Of a stretch of 64,000 nucleotides of DNA, positions 34,201 to 45,900 are shown piece by piece (the stretch's first letter is position 1; every line of letters begins with the position of its first letter). The notes under the pieces are model-generated. The model was not told where the DNA came from and did no database searches. It saw only the letters and a list, made by a program, of their open reading frames with translations. This DNA is from Orthonyx spaldingii (lineage: Eukaryota; Chordata; Aves; Passeriformes; Orthonychidae). Made by a program: the position numbers and the translations under genes. Location: the NCBI GenBank assembly GCA_013397795.1, contig VZTJ01005975.1, positions 770,844 through 834,843 on the forward strand, read 5' to 3'.

Positions 34201-35822
34201 AAACCCATCACATTTTCCTTTAAAATGTGCACCCCCAACCCACACATCCATCCTCAGCACACAGAAAGCACATTCTGGACTCCCAGACACCGGCTCGATT
34301 CATCTCTTGGCAGTTGTTTTACAATTTGCTTACTTTCTATTCAAAAACATTTTGTTTACTGTAAATCCCAGTCATGGGCAAACAATGCTGCCCTTTTTTC
34401 CATGCTGGTCACCCAAAATGATAAACTGAGCTCTGCACAAGGCTGCCCATTGAGCCAGGAATGTTTTGTATGAAGTTGTTTTAAGAGGAGGTTGTTTATG
34501 TAAAGTAAATAAATTTCATGCCTCAGCATGTGATGATAATGTGACATTCCATCTGGACCGAGCCACAGAACAGTCATAAGTTTCAAGCCTTGCCATAACT
34601 AATTAAAAATAATTATGAAAAACCCACATCTGAAACTAAAAGGCAAAGGAAAACATCTTCAGATGCTTCTCTTTGATCACAAACTTCTCTGCCTCTCCTG
34701 CTACTGCATTTTCAAGACTGCAAAACTGAATTTATCATTTGTGAAAGCAAAGCTGACATGGGAACTTCATCAAAATCGGTCAGCTTCAACTCAGAATTCT
34801 CTTTTCCACCCTACCTTCACAAAATATTTCTGATCTAAGCAGCCTGGCTGTGTGTTTGGTGTTAGGGGCTGGTTTCTGGAGCAAAGCTGGAGCTCTGAAT
34901 GTGTGTGTGTGGTGAGCAGCAAAGAGCAGAGCACAAAGGGAGCAGTGACTGCCTCAGCCTGTGCCAGCCCACGGCGTTCCCAGGATTCCCAGGCAGGAGC
35001 TGGGATTGCTGCAGCAGGAGGACACAGGGAGCTGTAAATCACAACCTGCACGCTGCACAAATCAGCCCAATTCCTCCCAAAGTGCTGGCACTCCTTTCCA
35101 TTTTCAGGTAATCTGCTGCAGCCCAGGAAATCTAAGCTTGATCAGTTTTCTGTCCTCTAAGAGAATTCCCCACAGCAGAGATGTCACCACCGCTCCTGAT
35201 CCTGGCTTTGCTCTGCTCTAAGACAGAAAGTGTGGAGATAACAGAAATATCACAATATCCCTGGGGAAATGCTTGTTGATTTTACTGTGTGTGAGGGAAT
35301 TAAACAGTCCTGTGTGTGTCCCTTCCCTCCTGCCAAGGCACTGAAGGAGCTGTGGATGAAATGCCACCAGCTTCAAATATTTTCACAGCACTGGTCATGA
35401 AGAAACCTCAGAGCTGGGATTTCCCAGCCCCCCGGAGTGGGGGAAATACCCCACAAAATACACAGAGTGAGACAGGTTTTGCTGCAAAATTGTGATACTG
35501 AAAATGCAGCAGGAAGGAGGAGGATGAGGAAGAACAAGGATAACTGGGATATATAAAAGTCTTTAGGATGTGATTGCACCTCCTTCTGCCAGGCCATGAA
35601 TGATTCCTTCTCCTTGCACAGTTTCATGGGGAAATACCCAATCCAATGAAAATAGCAGCAAATACTCAATTTATGTTTGCACAGTATTTGGAAGAAACAT
35701 ATTTGTCATCATTTTCATACCCTAAAGGTTACCCAACTTATTTCAAGTGCAAAGAACTGGACAGAAATCAAGCAAAAGGAATCAGAGGATCTGTTACACA
35801 GGAGTTGTGAAGAGTTTCTTAC

Positions 35823-38800
35823 CTCGGGCAGGGACTTCTCCATGGTTTGCTTTCAACAGCTGCAGTTTTTCTGCTTGACTCACTAGTGAAGAAATAAATC
35901 CAAAATCAACAAATGTTGCCCCAGAGCTTTCAAAGAAAATAATACCTCTGCTGCCTCCTTCACTCTCAGAGCATTTCAAGGGAAAAAACCTCTTACCTAT
36001 GCAATTGTGCTCAGAAAAATTAACAAAAATTTTCAAAATTCAGACGATTCTGACAAGTTGTGCTTCCAAGCCTCATCCCACATTTTGTTCCCATTTTTTT
36101 TTTTCTTCTAGTGCTGACATGGTTCCTAATTCAGAGATGGGGGAAAGATGCTTCTTTCCCAAGGAGCTGAGGGAAAGAGTGGACACAGGAGCGTCAGCCA
36201 GAGGTCTGAGCTGTTCTTTGGGCTGTCTGTCTGTCTGTCCCACCCAGAGGAAAACCCAGACTATTGCCAGGTAACTCCATCCTGTCTAAGGAAGGATCTG
36301 GCATTCCAGTTTGCACATTCCAAAGGAAGATGGAATGAGCTTTGGAATACAGGTCAGGGAAGGAAAGGTGATTTAAACAACAGCACGTGATGCATGAATT
36401 CCACTGCCTGGGAAGGAAATTTCTTGGGTACCTGTGGCTTCACTGTCCACCTGTTTCCAGCTGCAAACAAAGCAGCAGTGCAGGCACTCCAGGTTTGCTT
36501 TCTGGGTTCCTTTGGAAAAGTATTGCAGATGTGGCAGCTGTGAAGTGCCCTGATCCCAGCACAGTAAGCATCTGGAATGTCCATCATTCCAAGAAACATG
36601 AATAGCGACTTTTAAAGCCTGGAAATTTCTGTTCAGCCTAATCCTGCTGCCAGGCAAACAAACAAACCAACTTCCTCGGAGGAGAAAGGCTGAGCAATCC
36701 AAGTGCAAACGCTCAGCCTAATCCCTACCTAACTACCCACTAAGTATCTAACTATTTACCCACCATTTCCATAAGAAAAGCCGTTGCTTTTCCAGGTTTT
36801 CCCTCCCCACCGTGCCTGGCTTTCATCTCCCTGCTTGGATGCACAGGGACACCCGAGGTGCATTTTTCCTGAGTCAAACACGAGTCCTGGGGAGTTCCAG
36901 GAGGAGCAGCTGGAGTGCTCCTTGTTCACTGCTCCGAAGGGATAAAGGCATTGAACCCCTCCTCACCCAGAGTTTGGGTTTTCTGCAGTTCAGCACTCAG
37001 GACACAGGACGAGTGGGAGGCTCCGATGAGATTTTCCAGCTCTCTACTGCCCTCCAAAGCCTGGAAAATAACAATTAAAGTCATTGTTAAATCCCATTTC
37101 CAGTATCTACTCCACGTCCACAACACACCAAAAACAATTTGGAAATGGTTCACAAGCTCTAAATGCTGCCTTTTCTACATAAACATTGCAATTAAAACAT
37201 CTACAATTAGTATCAGCTTTTTTTTTTTTTTTTTTTTTTTTTTTGTAAATAAAACCCTTTCCACATAAAATAAATCCAGGCAGTCCTCTTGGAGTACACT
37301 GAATTATTTCTCAGCTATTGATGTACAGCAATGAACATTGTGCTAAATTCATTCAGGAAACAAAATGGGAATAAAACACAGCAGGGATTTGCATTTTAAC
37401 ATGTATTGGACTATTAAATAATGATAATTTAGTGGTAAATTCAATGGTACAATCACTTCAACACACAGAGATCTTTAATCTGCAAGGACATAAAAATCTA
37501 TGCAGCTAATTCATATTTCAAATTATAAATAATAACTGAGAATTACTTCATATGGTTTTATTTGTGTACAATTAAAAAGAGAGGACTTGAAAAAGCAACT
37601 CTTCAAGTTTAAAAAAATCCAGTAAGTTTTGAGGTTTTTTGCATTTTCTGGATTTCCAAGTCAAACTTGCCTGGTTTCAAATCTTTCATTTGTTTCCCTA
37701 CTCCTTAAATCTCAAAAGTTACATACAAAATCTTCATTTTGCTTTCAAATCCTATATTAGAAGTAGTTTAAAAAACAATTCAGTGTAAACCAGACCTTCA
37801 GGCTTTTCAGATTTGCTCTTATTTTCAGAATTTTGGGCAAGGAACTTCTCACTTGGGAATGCAGTTGCAGGTATCTGTGTGAAAAAGGTAAAACAATTCC
37901 AATTATCCACATCCCCACTCACTGCAAACCCATGTTTGCAATGTTCCCCAGAGTTTTCTCCCAGTGAAACCAGGATGGATCCAGCTCAGCTGGGAGGATT
38001 TATATCAGTGTATTTGGACCATGTATTTTCCATCTGTAAAATAAAGTGTGTGGAAGTCCACATGAACATTAAATGGAGGTGTTGGTTTAGACATGCTTTT
38101 ATTTGAATGTCACTGCTGGTCTCCTGCAAACCTTTTAAAAACATTCTGAATTACTGAATGCAAACATTTCCATGTCAATGAGGTCCCTAATTACTCCAAT
38201 TGTTCTGTAATTCCGGGTTCCTGTCACTAAGAAATGAGGCTGGATGTGTTGACCAAGGGATTTACTGAGCCACAAAAAAACCCCCCAATTAATCAATTTA
38301 CAGTTTTCCACCGCTATAATGTTAATATTTTATTTTTCACTGTTTAAATGTCATCCAAACAATTCTGTCCAGCTGCATCAGTGGGAACACCCTGTCCTGC
38401 ACTGAAGGAATTTCAGCCTAATGATGTGGGAAAACATCCATTAGAGGGAAAAAACCCAGGAAACAAATTGTGTGTTCAAGTGTAGTAATGAAAAGGAAGA
38501 GCTGCAACTTCTAACACAATATTTAGTTGAATAAATGTCACAACTATTGTCTGGGGGTGAACAAGAGATGCAATCCCAGCCCTGCACCCACAACGAACTC
38601 CAGACTGAACCCACTCACACATCGTGCTCTGTTTGAGGCTGCCCTCTCCTGGAGAACTCGCCCTCCGAATCGCTCTGCTCGCTCCCATCTCCTCCGAGGG
38701 GCACAAGGAACAAGAGAAATAAGGACAAAAATAAGATGTGGAGTATCTGAAGCACCTGAAGAAGGCGTTGGTGTGAACATTGACTGCTGAATGGTCTTTT

Positions 38801-39934
38801 AGGAAGAGGAAAAACCCCAAAACTGACCTGGAAAGCAGGACAGAGCCCCTTGGAATGAACCCCACTAAATTATTTATAATTTACACTTTTGGAATTTGGC
38901 CTCTTCTCAGTTCCTGGAAACCTTGGGATTACAGCATTAATGACTGGAAGTTAGAATCATCCTGGCAGATATTTACTGTGTTCTTCTCAGGAGCTTTTTT
39001 ACCCTATAAACTGCCTAAATACAGCAGATTAACATGGAGCATTATCCTGAAAATGCCATGAAACTCCCATTTCCCTTTAAAAAAACTGCCAGGCCCCAAG
39101 TCCATTTTATAAACAACCACAAGGATACTGGAAATTGCTTCCAAAGGCTCCAAATGTGCTCCACTGCCAATACAATATTCCAGCTTGGCATACGATGGAT
39201 GGGGCAGGATAAATGTGACCTCTGACCACAAAAGACTGTCTGAATTTACATGACTTACACGATTCCCACAGGAATCAGATTAGAACAAAACCAGATTAAA
39301 ATTTTATCTTGTCTATCAGTACTTGTTCCAGCAATAAAAAAGTCACATCTGACTATCAGAAATGATTTAATTGTGGCTGAAGTTGAAGACATCACAAAAC
39401 GTGGAGGTTTTGTAAATTCTCCTTTAAGTGAAAGATTTGGAATTTACCATGGGCTTAACAAATGTACAGATCCCAGAGAGACCCTGTGGAACGAGGTGCT
39501 TCCCACATTTCACTGCAGTAAATCTCCTTCCTCCATCACAGCAAAAAAGAGAGGCCACACTCAGCATTAAACACTTGGATTTCTTCTTGCTGGATCTAAA
39601 TTATTGCATACCAGTCTCAGCACTCAAGGATAAATTAACTTTTAATTTTAATATTTTGTAAAACATTTAGAAACACTTCAGAATGACAAAGTGCTGTGAA
39701 AGTTTAAGCTTTAATACAGTAGCTAAAAGTTAAGACCCTCAAAGATTTCATTTTAAATCTAAGTAGTCAATAGAACTTGGACTTAAATCAGTCATCAATT
39801 TTCAAACAGGTCACACTTTTAGACCAGTGCTGTGGTTTTAGAAGGAGAACAGAAATTGTGGGTTTAAATGGACAACCTGGAACCTGGGATTTAATAATTA
39901 GACACCACCATTTTGTAGAAATATGAACACAGGG

Positions 39935-39977
<43 letters not shown>

Positions 39978-42900
39978 GGCAAGAAAAAAAAAAAAGAAGA
40001 AAAAAAGACTGGCAGCAGGATAAAGAATTAGGATAAAATATAAAATCCTGGAGGGAAGCTCCACTTTTGCAGATCCATCAGGAGAGGACATGGTGCAATA
40101 GCTAAAATCTGCAGACACCCAGAAATTTCAAACAGGGTTTGTTCCACCTTGCTCAGAATGTTTTTACTCATCACAATTCATGAATCTTGGTGAGGCCTCA
40201 ATCACTGCACAGAGATTCCAAAATCTGTGGGGCATAAAAAGCTCTTTGACCCAACAGAATGGCAAAACAAGAACTGCAGACTGAAAATTAAAGCCAGACA
40301 AATTCAAAATCAGACAGGGGATTTTTTTCTTCATAACTCAAGTAATTGAACAAGGAATTTGCTAACAATGGAAGTGATGCTATTATTACTATTATTATTA
40401 TTATTATTAGTCTTCAAATCAAGACTTAACCATCTTTTCTAGGAGTTGTACTGCAAGGAAATCAAAGCTCTGTAGGGAAAGATGACCAAGGGTCCCTTTG
40501 TATTCTTCTTCTTAAAATAAAAACAGTTACACCAGGGGACCTGAGGCTTCCTCAACACTTAAAGAGGCCACAACCACAATTTTTTTTATACAGCCATAAA
40601 ATCAGGTCAGTCTACTGAAAATCTGCTTCTTGAGCAATCAGAGTTTGCATCAAAAATTGTGGCTACGTGGATCCCGTCTTGAAGTGAACTGGAAATAATA
40701 TAATTGTTATAATCATCAAAGGTGTATTTTCTGAGAGCTGATGACAGGCAGTGTTATGTTAATTAAAAATTGCCTCATCCATTTGTTTCATAAACACCCC
40801 CAAGATTTACACTGAAAAAATTCAAGCTTTAACACCCAACATCGGCTTTTCCTGAAGAGAGGAAAAGAAAAAGAAATCAAACACAGCAGATGAGAGAGGA
40901 GTCACTGAATGCAGCCAAAAAGCAGGAAAACGCTGCAGTAAGAAGGATGGAATGCTCAGCTCACCCTCTGCTGGGGGATCCCTGGGCTTCTGTGCACTCT
41001 TGGGAGAGGAGAAGGGGCTCATCAGGCACGTCCCTGTGGTCGGGGAGTAGGAGCTCAGATTGCTCCTTTTGCGCCTCTGAGGGGTTGCGCCAGGTGCCTG
41101 AAACGGAGAGAAACACAAAAAAAGTCCAGGTGAATATTGACAAAACCTCTCTGAACTTTTACCACCTGCTAGGATTTTCCTAAGGAATTCCTGGCTTTAC
41201 GTATTCCCATTATGGAAAGCCCATGTTGGGGTGACTTTGTGCTCACCAAGCTCCTCCATCACTCCCTCCTCTCAAAAAGATCAGTCTGACTCTAAAAGAT
41301 AAAAAATCCTTTCAAACTCTTTGTCTCCCAGTTTCCATAAAGGAAAAGTCTGTGTTTTCCAGGGATTTAGGTCCTCTGGCACGATCACCCGGTTGGTTGG
41401 GGTTTTTTTGAAGCAGCCAAACCCTGGTATTATTTTTCTTCCAGTAATGAGAATTTAAGACACAAATATTTTTAGATTTTAATTGTATCAAAAGCCAGTT
41501 GTTTCTAAGGATTTTTTAAACAAGTGTTAATTGAAAAAATCCAAGGTAAGTAGCTTAAATCCAAAATTTTGTCTCTGGTTCAGGGTTTCAATATGTCCAA
41601 TGATGTAAGAGGAGTTATTTAATGATGTTCAAGGATTTGTGCAGAAAAGTTCTCAGCAGAACAAGTCTGCAGTGCTGGAATATGAACTGGGATTAGCTGG
41701 GAGACACTCCAGCATGGATGCTGAATTGCAAGGATGAGAAACTGGGATTTCACTGCACTGCTCATGTACAGAAATAAAAAAAACCAACGCAAAACTTTGC
41801 TTTAGAACCCACCAGTGCCAGTGCTGGCCAGCAGCAGTGGGACTTCCACCAGATTTTAAAAGATTTAATTTGCTGCCCACTTGCCTCTGCCTTGTTTTAG
41901 TCTCAAATACCCAAATAATTCCACACCAGTCATTTATACTCTTGTTGCACTCTGCCAGTATTTAAACTGCACCTGATGGAAATCCTCAGTTTGTCTTGCC
42001 ACATTCAAGCAGGTTAAAGAAATGTTTCAAATCATCTTTCAATGAAACATTAATTGAAGTATCAATGCCAATTTAGGGATTCACACGTCATCAAATCTCC
42101 TTTGTAACAGGGAGAATCTCCAAACATTTCAGGCTGTTTTTCCTGCTTGAACCATTTCTGGATATGGATGAGGTTATTTTAAACAATTACCTGGAGAGAA
42201 TTCCTGCAGCACTTACAAGGACAGCTTTTATTTGTCAGTTTGTCTCTTCCAGGAAGAAGAGTTTTACTCAAGTTATGCAATTTTTTAACAACAAAAATCT
42301 GAAAATACTCATTCCTGACCTGGTAAGTTCATGAATCTTTTGATCCATGGAATAAGGGACTCTTGATAAACAGGGCAGGAATAATAGAAATAGCAAAGAT
42401 GAAAAAGGTACTTCACCCAAATCATGTGTGTTTACTACTTTCTGTTCCTTCCCACCTTCTATAAAGTTATTGAATTTAAATCTTTGACATGTATCTATCA
42501 GAGACATCGTGTGAAGCCACATCACCGAGCTGCCACTGAAAGTTTCCATCACTCAGATGGGCTTTTCTTCAGCTTTTTGCTGCACAAGAACCTGACTGCA
42601 TGTAGGCATCAATTAACTCCTTTTATCTCCTGGGAAGGAATGGCTTTAAGGCAGCAAAAGCATTCCATGGAATTTCAGCTGGACCACTCATCTACAAAAA
42701 CGTTACTGCAGCCCAAGAAGCAGATGCAAAATTACAGTCACAGCTGCATTCTGAGCAGAACAAGTTGGGTAATGGTACACTAAGCTGCTAATTAAACTGC
42801 TAATGATTTTTTTTTAGTGCCACTGCGGTATTTTGCCACCTCTGTTTAAATTTTCAAAAAAATAAGTATCCAGAAAATTTTGAAATGGTGAATTTCTACC

Positions 42901-45900
42901 TTGCTCAACACCAGTGAGGCCTCCAAAAATGTGCTGCATATAAAAAAAGCCTCTTCAAAACACCACAGGCATGGGGATTTACTGGGAGCTCGTTTGCTGA
43001 CCAGCTCTTTCCCTCTGCACTTTTCCAAAATTTCCCTTCCTTTACACCCTGCCATCCTCCCCAGCTCCTGAGCCCTGCTGGCTGCAGCAGCACCCACTGT
43101 GCAGAGACAATAAACTGACATATGTCACGACATGCTGGTGCTGGGAGGATGCTGGGGCTGCACTTCCCAAAAATAATAGCACCAGTACAATTTTATTTTT
43201 ATTGTGATAACTGCGGTGGAATTGATGGCAGCGTTAGGAGTTTATTGTTTCATTATGCCAGATTAGCTGAGGGAGGTAATTACAGCCCTGACATGAAAAT
43301 GCCTTTAATGTTTTCATTTCAATTTTGCAGTTTGTAATATGCAGATTACAGCATTATCATAATTCCATATTGTCACATGTACAATTACATGGCAGAACAT
43401 TTGCTTCCCAGGATAATGGAGCTAATTTCTAATACATGATTTCACCAAGGATCTTAACTCATTCAGCTCTTGGGTAAATAGTGGTGGCAATAACAATCTG
43501 CACATTTTTCAAGTGATTCATGCAGATGTACATTACTTAACACCAGGCAGTTCTGTGACAAATGAAATACAATAAATTTTACACTAATATTTGCAGCAGT
43601 AATTTTGTGCTTTAAGATTTGCCCAGACAACATCCAATCTGTAACAATATAAAGGCAGCTAAAATGGAATAGATTGTTTATATATACACATTTATTTTTG
43701 CACACATATACACACACACACATATATATATTTACACAGCCCAGATGGCTTCATACACCAAAAAATACTTACACCATCTTTTTTAACAGTGCCCAAATTC
43801 AATGCTCTCTTAACCCTGCAAGAGAAAAAAAAATATGGACAGGTTTTATGGTCATGTAGGCACAAAGATTTCTGTTAGTGAGGTCTATAATTGATAATGT
43901 CAAACACAGTTTCCTTTTTTGGGTTCACATTTCCACGGGAAAACTGATGGCATCCAAAGCAAATCCCCTCACTGCACCAAGAACGTTGCTTGTTTAGAAG
44001 GATAAAGTGTTTGCCTAAGAAAATCTGATTCTCCATTTTATACCAGAGATAAAATCAAGGCACTGAGGTGAAATCATGCTGAGTATCTACCTTTTTCTCC
44101 AAGACTATAAACAACCAACCCCCCCCAAAAGCATTTTCATTTACATACCTTGTGAGCAAGGGCTGAAATTATTTTGCCATTAGTCGAAATAATGTTTAAG
44201 ACATTTAAGACACAGGTACAGCCAAGGTGAAAAAAGTAGTTTTTCCCATCATTTTAGCTCTTAACATGATTCAGTGCTGCCAGACTATGACTGAGCTGGG
44301 GAACAGATGCTCTATGTCTTTACAGGTCCCCAAACCATAAGAAACTGTTTGCTTCCCTTCTTGCCTCTCCTGATTCAGGAACATGCCAAGCTCTCTCTGC
44401 AAAATCTGCTCCTCTGAACTGGATGCCCAGCTGTTAATGGCAACACTGGAAGAGGAAAGCTGAATATTTATAATACTTTATATGGTACAGCTGTCTTCTA
44501 AAGAGCAGTCATCAAAATTTTATTGAATGCAGGCTAAATGCTCCAAGGAAAGAAAGGTCAACATAAATTAAGACTATTTTTCCCAGAGACAACTGAAACT
44601 TTTTAAGCACGTTCCTAAATCTTAACAATAGTTTAAAGCATGATATAAAACGATGAGAAAAAAAAAATCTTTGTGAGAACAGTCCCCTAGAAACGTATAT
44701 ATTACATTGAATTAAACAAGGTTTGGAATATGCATCATATTTCAAGAACTTAGTTCTAGTTTTCATCTTGGAAAAGAATGTTTTGCCTTGTAAGGAATTT
44801 AGATGACCTCATTCCAAACATATCCTTTTAAAATTTATGTTGCTATTCCAAAACTGTAAATTAAAGGGTTGGGAAAATAGAATGGAAACACATCTTTGAT
44901 ATGTAACTCAGGCAAGGGTCTCAAATGAAAACTGTTTTACAGCTATCTCTATTACCAAAAGGGGCAAAGAAATATCCTATCTTAAAAAAGCCAAGTAAAC
45001 AGGCAACATTTAAATTAAAAAAAGCCTCTGAAATTCTGGCCAAAGGGCAGCCAAAGCTGTAACAGTTTGATGGAATTCTTTACAATGTATTTCTTTTTTA
45101 AAGAGAAACCCATATTGCTCAAGGAATCCCGACTCCATTACGGCTTCCAGCTCATGGCAGCAGAGAAATATTCCATTTATTAATGCATCCACACTGCAAG
45201 GATGCTCTGGGGGCCAATGCATTTGCATGCTACACTAAGGCATGTTCTGATGGAAGCTTTTATGGCAGACTTCAAAAGAAGCTGAAAGCCAAAGGAAAGC
45301 AGGATCAGGCAGGATGAAATAAATGAGAAACTACATGAAAATCCCACTAAGTTATAAACATTGAGAACATTTCTTAGGGGGAAAGTTGTGCACTGATCAA
45401 AGCTATGTTCTTTGAAGTCTGTCAAATATTGTGCACAGCAGCGGAGCAGCACACAGCCCAGAGTTCTCTCTGCAAGCACCCTGAACTCAGGCAGCAGAGA
45501 TGGAGCCTCATTCCAAGCACTTAAACATTGGGAAGAGCTGCAATATTGTAGTGGAAGACACAATTTTAGCTTTAGGAGGTCAGCTTTACCTCGTGTCACC
45601 CACTAGCCTGGCTTGCTTGAGGGCCTGTTTTTAATAATTGTCTTTTCAATGCCATAAAGTGAGAACTTAAATAAAAATAATTCAAAATTTGTGCCCCAAG
45701 TCTACACACAGACCCCTGAAACCAAATTCATCCCAACACCTCACATGAAAACCCTGTTGGCCTAATTGTCCTCTCTCAGATCTTCCAAAAGAAGAATGTG
45801 GGGAAAAACAATACGTGCAAACAAAAGTGTTTTAGGAAACAACATGAAGAGCACCACTTTCAGTTTGGTTTGTTTTTTATATGGCTGGCTTTGGCTATGG

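Larger units (their letters stand above)
26501..35822. other. Region between ALG6 and the last ITGB3BP exon found
   Basis: No exon was identified with confidence. It should include the 3' end of ITGB3BP (- strand), whose final exon of about 15 codons was not recognised. A - strand AATAAA (TTTATT at 28306-28311) is one possible 3' end but is unsupported. Contents seen: one CR1 copy (30962-31205), a GT run (28334-28350), a short tandem repeat (30031-30091), and an AT-rich, repeat-free stretch (31640-32560) unlike its CR1- and GC-rich surroundings. Confidence 0.5.

Noticed and set aside
34600..34650. Another possible last ITGB3BP exon on the - strand (tttcag|atgtgggt...)
   Set aside because: Strong acceptor, but it would add only five residues with no resemblance to the family C-terminus.
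35088..35115. Possible last ITGB3BP exon on the - strand (cag|attacctgaaa...)
   Set aside because: The acceptor is plausible and the frame gives D-Y-L-K, but the product is longer than expected and lacks the F-L-K-x-I-L end. Not supported.
37900..37990. - strand open segment beginning ELDPSWFHWEK with a gtgagt donor
   Set aside because: The phase does not fit the neighbouring ITGB3BP exons, and an in-frame stop follows the acceptor in the required phase.
38527..38790. + strand open frame of 87 codons
   Set aside because: It is antisense to ITGB3BP exon 4 (38619-38691), whose phase and position fit the gene.
39250..39570. + strand open frame of 106 codons
   Set aside because: No family resemblance, no splice partners and ordinary intronic composition.
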